Source: Zea mays (Eukaryota; Streptophyta; Magnoliopsida; Poales; Poaceae). Taken from it: a stretch of DNA of 64,000 nucleotides. Under the pieces are notes generated by a model. It was not told the DNA's origin, did not search any database, and saw only the letters and a program-made list of their open reading frames with translations. Each line of letters opens with the position of its first letter. Positions within the stretch are counted from its first letter, which is position 1. A program made the position numbers and the translations under genes. This document shows positions 11,540 through 20,502 of the stretch, piece by piece. The stretch is taken from assembly GCF_902167145.1 (NCBI RefSeq), contig NC_050101.1:119007789-119071788 (forward strand), read 5' to 3'.

Positions 11540-12850
11540 TGAAAGTCGCCTAGAGGGGGGGGGTGAATAGGGCGAAACTGAAATTCACAAAAATAATCAC
11601 AACTACAAGCCGGGTTAGCGTTAGAAATATAATAGAGTTCGCGAGAGAGGGTGCAAAACAAATCGCAAGCGAATAATGAAGTGAGACACGCGGATTTGTT
11701 TTACCGAGGTTCGGTTCTCTCAAACCTACTCCCCGTTGAGGAGGCCACAAAGGCCGGGTCTCTTTCAACCCTTCCCTCTCTCAAACGGTCCCTCGGACCG
11801 AATGAGCTTTCTCTTCTCAATCACTTGTAACACAAAGTTCCCACAAGGACCACCACAAGTTTGGTGTCTCTTGCCTCAATTACAAGTGATTTTGATCGCA
11901 ATGAAAGAACCAAGAAAGAAGAAAGCAATCCAAGCGCAAGAGCTCGAAAGAACACAAGCAAATCTCTCTCTCTAATCACTAGGGCGTTGTGTGGAATTTG
12001 GAGAGGATTTGATCTCTTTGGTGTGTCTAGAATTGAATGCTAGAGCTCTTGTAAGTAGTTGGGAAGTGGAAAACTTGGATACAATGAATGGTGGGTGGTT
12101 GGGGGTATTTATAGCCCCAACCACCAAACTAGCCGTTTGGTGAGGCTGTCTGCTCGATGGCGCACCGGACAGTCCGGTGCACACCGGACATGTCCGGTGC
12201 GACAGCCACGTCACCAAAGCCGTTGGATTCCGACCGTTGGAGCTTCTGTCTTCTGGGCCCGCCTGGGTGTCCGGTGCACACCGGACATGTACTGTTCAAT
12301 GTCCGGTGCGCCAGTATGGGCGTGCCTGACTTCTGCGCGCTTCTGGCGCGCATTGAATGCGCCTGCAGGTGTCCGTTGGCGCGAAGTAGCCGTTGCTCCG
12401 TGGATGCACCGGACAGTCCGGTGTACACCGGACATGTCCGGTGAATTATAGCGGAGCAGACGTTCCGATTTCCCGAGGCTGACGAGTTCCTGAGGCAGCT
12501 CTTCTTTGGAGCACCGGACATGTCCGGTGTACACCGGACAGTCCGGTGAGTTATAGCGGAGTTGCCTCTGGAAATTCCCGAAGGTGAAGAGTTTGCAGTC
12601 GGTCTTCCCTGGTGCACCGAACATGTCCGGTGGTGCACCGGACAGTCCGGTGCACCAGTCTAGGGTGCCTTCGGTTGGCCCTTTGCTCCTTTGTTGAATC
12701 CAATATTTGATCTTTTGATTGGCTAAGTGTGAACCTTTTACACCTGTATAGCTTATACACTAGAGCAAACTAGTTAGTCCAATTATTTGTGTTGGGCAAT
12801 TCAACCACCAAAATTCTTTAGGAACTAGGTGTAAGCCTAATTCCCTTTCA
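11540..12850 (-). repeat. Sirevirus A 5' LTR
   Basis: The 1311-bp right copy, starting at the TGAAAG of 11540 on the plus strand and ending TTTCA at 12850, followed by the GAACC duplication. It contains the palindrome cluster at 12158-12660. Confidence 0.95.
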
Positions 12851-14710
12851 GAACCTCAAGAGCATGCCTCGGGGGACTCCGAAGACGCACTTCTCGGGAT
12901 TAAGTGCCAGCGAGGAACGCGCCGATGACGTCCGAGTTGGTGACGTTGGGCAGCTCGGTGCGCTGCTTCGAGAATCGCCGGATGTAGTCCTGGAGAGACT
13001 CTCCCGGCTGCTGGCGGCAGCTTCGGAGATCCCAGGAGTTCCCAGGGCGCACGTACGTGCCTTGGAAGTTGCCGGTGAAGGCTTGGACCAGGTCGTCCCA
13101 GTTGGAGATCTGCCCCGGAGGCAGATGCTCCAGCCAGGCTCGAGCGGTGTCGGAGAGGAACAGGGGGAGGTTGCGGATGATGAGGTTGTCATCGTCCGTT
13201 CCACCCAGCTGGCAGGCCAGCCGGTAGTCCGCGAGCCACAGTTCCGGCCTCGTCTCCCCTGAGTACTTTGTGATGGTAGTCGGGGTTCGGAACCGGGTCG
13301 GGAACGGCGCCCGTCGTATGGCCCGGCTGAAAGCCTGTGGACCGGGTGGTTCGGGCGAGGGACTCCGATCCTCCCCACTGTCGTAGCGTCCCCCACACCT
13401 GGGTGGTAGCCTCGGTGCACCCTCTCGTCGAGGTGGGCTCGACGGTTGCGGTGGTGGTGCTCGTTGCCGAGGCGACCCGGGGCCGCAGGCGCCGTGTTGC
13501 GCGTGCGCCCGGTGTGGACCGAGGCTTCCCGCATAAATCGGGAAGTCGCGGCGCGATGCTCCGAGGGGTACCCCTGCCTTTGGGAGGCAGAGCTTTCGGT
13601 CCGTCGGACCGCGGCATCCTCCAGGAGATTCTTGAGCTCTCCCTAGATACGCCGCCCTTCGGTGGTTGATGGCTCCGGCATCGCGCGGAGAAGTATTGCT
13701 GCTGCAGCCAGGTTCTGGCCGACCCCACTGGAAGCCGGTGGCGGCCTTGCCCTGACGTCGTTGGCAATGCGGAGCTGGATGCCCTAGGGCAGATGACGCG
13801 TTTCTCCGGGCGGAGCTCGGTCTGCCCATTCCTGCCCGATGTTCCGCCGGAACTGCTCAAGCGTTCCTGCTCCCTCGTCGAGCCTGGCCTGCCCCTCGCG
13901 GATTTGCTTGAGCTGTGAGTCCTGACCCCCCGCAGGGACTGGGACCACAGCTAGCTCCCGAAGGATGTCAACGTGAGGCGCAGGCCTAGGGGGATCACCG
14001 TTTTCCGGTATACCAAGATGGTTGCCTTCGCCGGAACCCCCTAGATCGACGTGGAAACATTCACGACTTGGGCCGCAGTCCCCGTCGCCGAAGCTGCGGC
14101 TACTGTCGGAACAATCGGAAAGGCAGTAGTCGCATGCAGTCATGAAGTCCCGCATGGCACTGGGGTTACCGAGTCCGGAGAAATCCCAACAAAAGTCAGG
14201 CTCATCATCTTCCTCGGAACCCGAGGGTCCGTAGGTCGAGACGGCCGTCAGCCGGTCCCAGGGTGACCGCATATGATACCCCGGAGGGTTTGGACATGCC
14301 TCTATGAGGGCTTCCACCGAAGCGAAGTCGCTTGATGGGTCGAGGCTGAATCCAAAAGGCACGAGATGGGAATCGGTCGGTACCTCTCGGTCGACGGGCG
14401 GTGACGAAGTCGCGTCAGGGGCAGACTGCACCGTCGTCTCAGGTACGAGGGTGACGCCCAGCAAGTCCCTTGCGAGCGTGCTGGCGTCGTTCGTTTGCTC
14501 GGAGTTGGCGTGTTGCAGGGAAACGACGCTCGTACGCAAGGTCGACGCCCGACATGTCCCCCGTTGGGGCGCCGGCGCCGTCGACTCGCTCGACAGCCGA
14601 CGAGGTGCTGCCTCCTGCTTGGCCTTGGTTGCCCCGCTTCCTCCTCCGTCGGCGGGGGAGGCGACGGGACAAACCCGAACGTTGTTCTTCTGCCACGTGG
14701 GGAAGACGTC
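12851..14710 (-). pseudogene. Huck-like gag, frameshifted and fused to the RT end
   Basis: The minus-strand gag lies between Sirevirus A and the solo LTR. The N-terminal half is open from 14710 to about 13784. The reading then shifts to the frame that ends at 12900. That frame carries the retrotransposon gag domain (PELWLADYRLACQLGG, FLSDTARAWLEHLPPG, and FQGTYVRPG near 13030-13270). Immediately after gag FLAGT, near 12897, another frame continues with LNPEKCVFGVPRGM. That is an RT motif which normally lies more than a thousand residues further on. The zinc knuckle, protease and most of RT are therefore deleted. The first gag codons lie at 15341-15384, across the solo LTR. Confidence 0.8.
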
Positions 14711-15340
14711 TGTTGGGACCATGCTTCGTCGCCGAAGGTCCTACAAAAAGAAACAGCTTCAGCTGAAGCTACTTGAACATGATGCCGAAGACACCGTTCA
14801 CGAAGCTTCGGAGCTACAGCATATCCGAAGACAAAGGGTCGAACTGACTTAAAGATAAAATGACCTTTTAGCCTTCAAAGGTCTGAGTCATTGTTGTAAA
14901 CTTTTATAAGGGGCATAATTGTAATTCCTCATGAGCGGTGTCCTGTTCCTATAAATAGTGAACAGTATTCCTTTACTGTTCACACACATTCTTGTAATTG
15001 CTAACGCATCACTCGGGAATTATTGTTTGTCAAGGCAAAGGTATAAATATACTTAAACGTTGTATTCAAATATCTTAAATTCATATAATAAGATATGTGA
15101 ATGAGGTCATTTGTTTTCAAGATGTTTATCTTTAATGTTTCATGTTTTAACTCTACTTTGTATTATCTTTATATGTTTAATTACGAAGGTTAAACCTTCG
15201 TAATATTATGTTCGTGACCTTCGTCCGAAGTTCATTAAATCCTTGTGGAGATAATGTTTCGGCGGACGAAGGGCATTGATATTTAACATTTTATGTTGCC
15301 TTGTTCTTAATTCATAGCATTTGAGAACAAGTCCCCAACA
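14711..15340 (+). mobile_element. solo LTR related to the Grande-like family
   Basis: 630 bp, TGTTGGGACC...GTCCCCAACA, flanked by ACGTC at 14706-14710 and 15341-15345. Its first 40 bases, ATGCTTCGTCGCCGAAGGTC in the middle, match the start of the 586-bp LTR at 28390-28975 read on the minus strand; its end matches as well. A TATA-like CTATAAATAG lies near 14950. No internal region remains, so it is the product of LTR-LTR recombination or a related short event. It interrupts the Huck-like gag 15 codons after its start. Confidence 0.9.
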
Positions 15341-15384
15341 ACGTCGTTGATTCCGCCGCCGGCGGGCGGGTTGTCGGCCGCCAT
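15341..15384 (-). pseudogene. first codons of Huck-like gag
   Basis: An ATG at 15382-15384 opens the short N-terminus MAADNPPAGGG. The frame runs to the ACGTC duplication and resumes on the far side of the solo LTR at 14710. Confidence 0.65.
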
Positions 15385-15550
15385 TGTCGCTGTCGCGTGG
15401 CGGAGGAAGGAGTATCATGTCGTAGCCGCCATCGAGGGACATGAACTCAAGGCTCCCGAAATGGAGCACCGTCCCGGGCTAGAAAGGTTGCTGGAGACTA
15501 CCCATCTGGAGCTTGACGGGAAGCTGTTCGTCAACACGCAGCAGGCCCCT
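15385..15550 (-). mobile_element. Huck-like 5' leader
   Basis: This short untranslated region lies between the PBS and the gag start. No further feature is seen. Confidence 0.6.
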
Positions 15551-15564
15551 ACCTGGCGCGCCAA
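15551..15564 (-). other. primer binding site, Huck-like element
   Basis: The minus strand reads TTGGCGCGCCAGGT next to the 5' LTR. This is the TGGCGC-type primer site common in plant Ty3/gypsy elements. Confidence 0.75.
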
Positions 15565-15565
15565 C

Positions 15566-17105
15566 TGTCGGCGTTTCGACCCCGGGGGGTCCCTGGACCG
15601 ACGAGTAAATTGTCGTCGCGTGTCCCAGCCCAGATGGGTCGGCGCGAGACGAAGCATGAAGGGGGGCAAGGAAGAGGGAGACAGGCGTAAAGGGGAAACC
15701 CGAGGCCTTCGTGTTGTCCTGCGCCCAGGTCGGGTGCGCTTGCAGTAGGGGGTTACAAGCGTCCGCGTGGGAGGGAGCGAGAGGCTTGTACGCGTCGTCC
15801 CGTCCTCTCCGCGCGGCCAACCTTCTCGTACGAGAGCCCTGGACCTTCCTTTTATAGGCGTAAGGAGAGGGCCCATGTGTACAATAGGAGATGTAGCAGT
15901 GTGCTAACGTGTCTAGCAGAGAGGAGCTAGTGCCCTAAGTACATGCCATCGTGGCAGCCGGAGAGGTCTTGGCACCCTGTTCATGTGATGTCATGGCCGT
16001 CGGAGGAGCGCTGGAGCCTTGCGGAAGGACAGCTCTCGGGGCTGTCGAGTCCTTGCTGACGTCTCCTTGCTTCCGTAAGGGGTTGAGAGCCGCCGTCGTC
16101 ATGGAGCACGCGGGGCACCATCATTATTTGTTTACCGGGGCGAGCCAGATGGGACGCCGGTCTTGTTCCCCGTAGCCTGAGCTAGCTAGGGGTAGGGTAA
16201 TGATGGCCCCCCCTGTGATGTGGTCGGTCCGAGCCCTGGGTCGGGCAAGGCGGTGGCTCCTCCGAGGTCGAGGTCGAGTCTGTCTTCCGAGGTCGAGGTC
16301 GAGTCCGAGCCCCGGGTCGGGCGAGGCGGAGACCATCGTCTGAGGCCAAGGCTGAGTCCAAGCCCTGGGGTCGGGCGAGGCGGAGTTCGTCGTCTTCCGG
16401 AGCCGAGGCTGAGTCCGAGCCTTGGGGTCGGGCGAGGCGGAGTTCGTCGTCTTCCGGAGCCGAGGCCGAGTCCGAGCCCTGGGTCGGGCGAGGCGGAGTT
16501 CGTCGTCTTCCAGAGCCGAGGCCGAGTCTGAGCCCTGGGTCGGCCGAGGCAGAGTTTGTCGTCCGAGGCCGAGATAGGGGCCGAGCCCTGGGGTCGGGCG
16601 AGGCGGAGCTTCCTATGGCGCCCGAAGCCAGAATTGGCTGCTGTCAGCCTCACTCTGTCGAGTGGCACAACAGTCGGAGCGACGCAGGCGGCGATGTCCT
16701 CTTGTCAGGCCGGTCAGTGGAGCGGCGAAGTGACTGTGGTCACTTCGGCTCTGTCGACTGAAGGGCACGCGTCAGGATAAGGTGTCAGGCCATCCTTGCA
16801 TTAAATGCTTCTGCGATACGGTCGGTCAGCGTGGCGATCTGGCCAAGGTTGCTTCTTGGCGAAGACTGGGCCTCGGGTGAGCCGAAGGTGTGTCCGTTGC
16901 TTGAGGGGGCCTCGGGCGAGACATGAATCCTCCGGGGTCGGCTGCCCTTGTCCGAGGCTGGGCTCGGGCGAGGAGAGATTGTGTCCCTTGAGTGGACCGA
17001 GCCTTGACTTAATCGCACCCATCAGGCCTTTGCGGCTTTGTGCTGATGGAGGTTACCAGCTGAGATTAGGCGTCTTGGGGGTACCCCTAATTATGGTCCC
17101 CGACA
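15566..17105 (-). repeat. Huck-like 5' LTR
   Basis: 1540 bp. On the minus strand it begins TGTCGGGGACCATAATTAGG and ends CCGACA, next to the PBS. The start and the GC-rich content are those I remember for maize Huck; this family call is from memory. The partner LTR is outside the window. The next bases, ATGTT, would be one half of the target duplication in Sirevirus B. Confidence 0.8.
16225..16620. repeat. short tandem repeats in the Huck-like LTR
   Basis: The motif TCGGGCGAGGCGGA recurs at about 16316, 16371, 16428, 16483, 16540 (diverged) and 16593, a period of about 53-57 bp. GAGGCCGAGTCCGAGCC-type sequence lies between the copies. Confidence 0.8.
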
Positions 17106-17265
17106 ATGTTAGTACACAAAAACCAATGTATTAAGTCTAGAATTATACCTTTGTATTGATTTGCACTTTGTCCACCATTTGGCATAGTTTAATACATAAC
17201 CATTTGTGTTGGACACTTAATCACCAATATACTTAGAAATGGCCCAAGGGCACATTTCCCTTTCA
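17106..17265 (-). repeat. Sirevirus B 3' LTR, remaining end
   Basis: These 160 bp match the last 160 bp of the B LTR at about 43104-43263 with only a few differences. The rest of this LTR is left of the Huck insertion, outside the window. Confidence 0.9.
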
Positions 17266-18048
17266 ATCTCCCCCTTTTTGGTGATTTATGCCAACACAAC
17301 TAAAAGCAACATATAGAAGTGCAACATCAATGCAATGAGAACAAGAATTTGTTTTGATTCAAATTTGGCATATTTGGATCATTCTTTGCCACCACTTGGT
17401 TTGTTTTTGCAAATCAAACTCAATTTCCTATTTCTAAGTCAAATTCACTTGTTGAGACATAGAGAAAGGTATTCCAAGAGAAATTGATCAAAGATTCAAA
17501 AAACTCCCCCTTTTCCCATAATTAAACATTCTCCCCACAAGAGACCAACTTTTGACAAAAAGAGACACTTAGAGTATTTTGACAAAACAAAAGGTTCTAA
17601 CTCTATTTTTCAAAATTCTCAAGTGGTAGCTGATCCATTTGCTTTAGCCTTAATTTCTCCCCCTTTGGCATCAAGCACCAAAACAGGATCATTTTTGGCC
17701 CTTAAACCCCATTGCCTCACCAAAATCTTAAAATAAGAGTAAAAGGCAATAAGAGTATGGAGATGAACTTGGAGTAAGTTACCCTCTCATCGGAGTGCAG
17801 TGGAAGTCTTTCATGGTCCAAGTTCACATTTTTCTTTCAATTCACCTTTGAGACTAAATCAAGTAAACTCAAGCACACGGTTAGTCTCAAAGGGTCAAGT
17901 TGTAGCATATTTCCCCCTAGATATGTGCATCACTCACACATGGACTTTGGAGGTCCAGGGAGTGTTTGTACAACTTGAACACCATAAACAAGCAACAAAA
18001 TGCATAAAGGAACAATATCAAAGGCATAAAACACATGTATGCTATAAA
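17266..18048 (-). mobile_element. Sirevirus B polypurine tract and noncoding tail
   Basis: A polypurine tract adjoins the LTR (minus strand AAAAAGGGGGAGAT at 17266-17279). Repeated CTCCCCCTTT blocks follow near 17503, 17532 and 17656. No ORF is supported. The same layout is seen in A, C and D. Confidence 0.8.
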
Positions 18049-19483
18049 TCAATCCAAGTTCCGCGAATCTAAGACATTTAGCTCACTACGCAGCCTGCAA
18101 AAGGTCTTCTCATCTAAAGGTTTGGTAAAGATATCGGCTAGCTAGTTCTCGGTGCTAACATAAGACACTTCGATATCTCCCTTTTGCTGGTGGTCTCTCA
18201 AAAAGTGATGTCGGATGTCTATGTGCTTTGTGTGGCTGTGTTCAACAGGATTATCCCCCATGCGCATAGCACTCTCATTATCACATAGGAGTGGGACTTT
18301 GCTCAGATTGTAGCCAAAGTCCCGGAGGGTTTGCTTCATCCAAAGTAGTTGCGCGCAACACTGTCCTGCGGCAACATACTCGGCCTCAGCTGTGGATAGG
18401 GCAACTGAAGTTTCTTTCTTAGAACTCCAAGACACCAGGGACCTTCCTAAGAATTGGCACGTCCCTGATGTACTGTTCCTATCAACCTTACATCCAGCAT
18501 AATCGGAGTCTGAATATCCAATTAAGTCAAAGGTAGACCCTTTTGGATACCAGATCCCGAGGCAAGGCGTAGCGACCAAATATCTAAGAATTCGCTTCAT
18601 AGCCACTAAGTGACACTCCCTTGGATCGGATTGAAACCTAGCACACATGCATACACTAAGCATAATATCCGGTCTACTAGCACATAAGTAAAGCAAGGAA
18701 CCTATCATGGACCGGTATGCTTTTTGATCAACTGACTTACCTCCTTTGTTGAGATCGACGTGTCCGTCAGTTCCCATTGGAGTCTTTGTGGGATTGGCGT
18801 CCTTCATCCCAAACCGCTTGATCAAGTCTTGCGTGTACTTCGTTTGGGAGATGAAAGTGCCGTCCTTGAGTTGCTTCACTTGGAACCCAAGGAAGTAGTT
18901 CAACTCGCCCATCATCGACATTTCAAACTTTTGAGTCATCACCCTGCTAAACTCTTCACAAGACTTTTGGTTAGTAGAACCAAATATTATGTCATCGACA
19001 TAAATTTGGCACACAAATAAGTCACCATCACAAGTCTTAGTGAATAAAGTTGGATCGGCTTTCCCAACCTTGAAAGCATTAGCAATTAAAAAGTCTCTAA
19101 GGCATTCATACCATGCTCTTGGGGCTTGCTTAAGTCCATAGAGCGCCTTAGAGAGCTTACACACGTGGTCGGGGTACTGTTCATCCTCAAAGCCAGGGGG
19201 TTGCTCTACGTACACCTCCTCCTTGATTGGCCCGTTGAGGAAGGCGCTCTTCAGATCCATTTGGAACAACATGAAAGAATGATGAGCGGCATAGGCTAAC
19301 AATATGTGAATTGACTCTAGCCTAGCCACAGGAGCAAAAGTCTCCTCAAAGTCCAAACCTGCGACTTGGGCATAACCTTTTGCCACAAGTCATGCCTTGT
19401 TCCTTGTCACCACCCCGTGCTCGTCCTGTTTGTTGCGGAACACCCACTTGGTTCCCACAACGTTTTGCTTGGGACGTGGCACC
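18049..19483 (-). pseudogene. Sirevirus B pol, RT and RNase H part
   Basis: This is the 3' part of the B polyprotein. It includes RT from about 19450 with the catalytic YVDDIIFGS near 18985-19010 and the [14 protein letters not shown] motif near 19110-19150. RNase H follows ([32 protein letters not shown]), ending LDSRNLD with TGA at 18049-18051. Two stops break it: TGA at 19390-19392 and TAG at 18142-18144. At the same sites the C copy has CGA and CAG, so both are C-to-T nonsense changes. The frame is interrupted at 19483 by the Grande-like insertion and continues at 28981. Confidence 0.9.
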
Positions 19484-20069
19484 TGTTGGGGACTTGTTCT
19501 CAAATGCTATGAATTAAGAACAAGGCAACATGAAATGTTAAATGTTAACATCCTTCGTCCATGAAACATTATTCTCTTGAGAATAATGTTTTCGAACGAA
19601 GGCTGACAAGAGCATAGTTACGAAGCTTAAACCTTCGTAATAAAATTTCAGCGGAAATTATAAGATAACATAAAATAAAAGGTATGAGAAGGACAAATAA
19701 AACATGTACAAATCACATTATAATTACTTAATATATTGAATTATTGGATACAGAAATACCTTTGCCTTGGCAAAAGGTTGAATTCCGACAGATGCGATTG
19801 CAAAATACCAGAATGTGTGAACAGCAACGGAATACTGTTCACTATTTATAGGCACAGGACGCAGCCTGTGAGGAATTACAAGTATGCCCCTTATAAAAGC
19901 TTACAACATTGACTCAGACCTTCATGGACTAAAAAGTCATTCTATCTTTAAGTCGGTTTATACTGTCGAAGCTTCATGGAAAGGAACCTTCGGCCATCTC
20001 ATGCAAACAGCTTCAGCCGAAAGCCGCTTCTCCCTTGAAGACCTTCGGCGACGAAGCATAGACCCAACA
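19484..20069 (-). repeat. Grande-like 3' LTR
   Basis: 586 bp, TGTTGGGGAC...GACCCAACA on the plus strand. It looks identical to 28390-28975. A TATA-like element, TATAAATAG on the minus strand, lies near 19845-19855. Confidence 0.95.
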
Positions 20070-20083
20070 GTAGCCCCTTTCGC
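20070..20083 (-). other. polypurine tract, Grande-like element
   Basis: The minus strand reads GCGAAAGGGGCTAC immediately before the 3' LTR. Confidence 0.7.
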
Positions 20084-20327
20084 GGTGCTAGATCGTTTTT
20101 CATAACGAGCTTGATCCGTGAAAAAAGTCTCTTAAGCTTCGGGGAGCCGAAGGTCCAAAAAACACCTTCCCTGAGCTCGTTGCCGAGAAACGATTTAATT
20201 TCCCAGCACGTAGCGGTCCCACCTTGCAGAGTTTACTGTTTATCCCTGCGGTCCACCGCGCAGCGAGCGCAAGCGGGTGTGCGCCTGGTGTAAAAACTCT
20301 GGCGCTTCGCCTTCTTACCTGCAGCAC

Positions 20328-20335
20328 TATATAAA
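20328..20335 (+). promoter_or_regulatory. TATA box of the antisense gene
   Basis: The plus strand reads TATATAAA in GCACTATATAAACAGACG. It lies 168 bp before the ATG at 20503, outside the LTR, so the gene appears to have its own promoter. The leader from about 20360 has no earlier in-frame ATG that would compete. Confidence 0.65.
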
Positions 20336-20502
20336 CAGACGAGTAGGTGTGAAGTTACCACAGCATTCATTGCTATTTGCACTGTTTTCCTGCCAAAATT
20401 TTTAACCATCACCGAAGCTTGTCTGTTAGAATCGAACGAAGCTCCAGTTTGAAACCTGCTTCGGAGGAAGAAAATATTAAAGTTTCACAAGTTCATAATT
20501 GA

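Larger units (their letters stand above)
3402..12850 (-). mobile_element. Sirevirus A (Ty1/copia LTR retrotransposon), complete, nested in Huck
   Basis: It has LTRs 3402-4732 and 11540-12850, TG...CA ends in both, and a GAACC target duplication at 3397-3401 and 12851-12855. Order on the minus strand is 5' LTR, initiator-Met PBS, gag, pol (protease, integrase, RT, RNase H), noncoding tail, polypurine tract, 3' LTR. Integrase before RT defines Ty1/copia. Palindromes in the LTR and repeated polypurine-like motifs place it with Sireviruses. The LTRs differ by about eight substitutions, one 19-bp unit and one G, so the insertion is young, but pol is already frameshifted. Confidence 0.95.

Noticed and set aside
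12864..15876. Many long GC-rich frames on both strands of the Huck region
   Set aside because: They follow from high GC content. Only the minus-strand frame with the gag domain matches a known protein.
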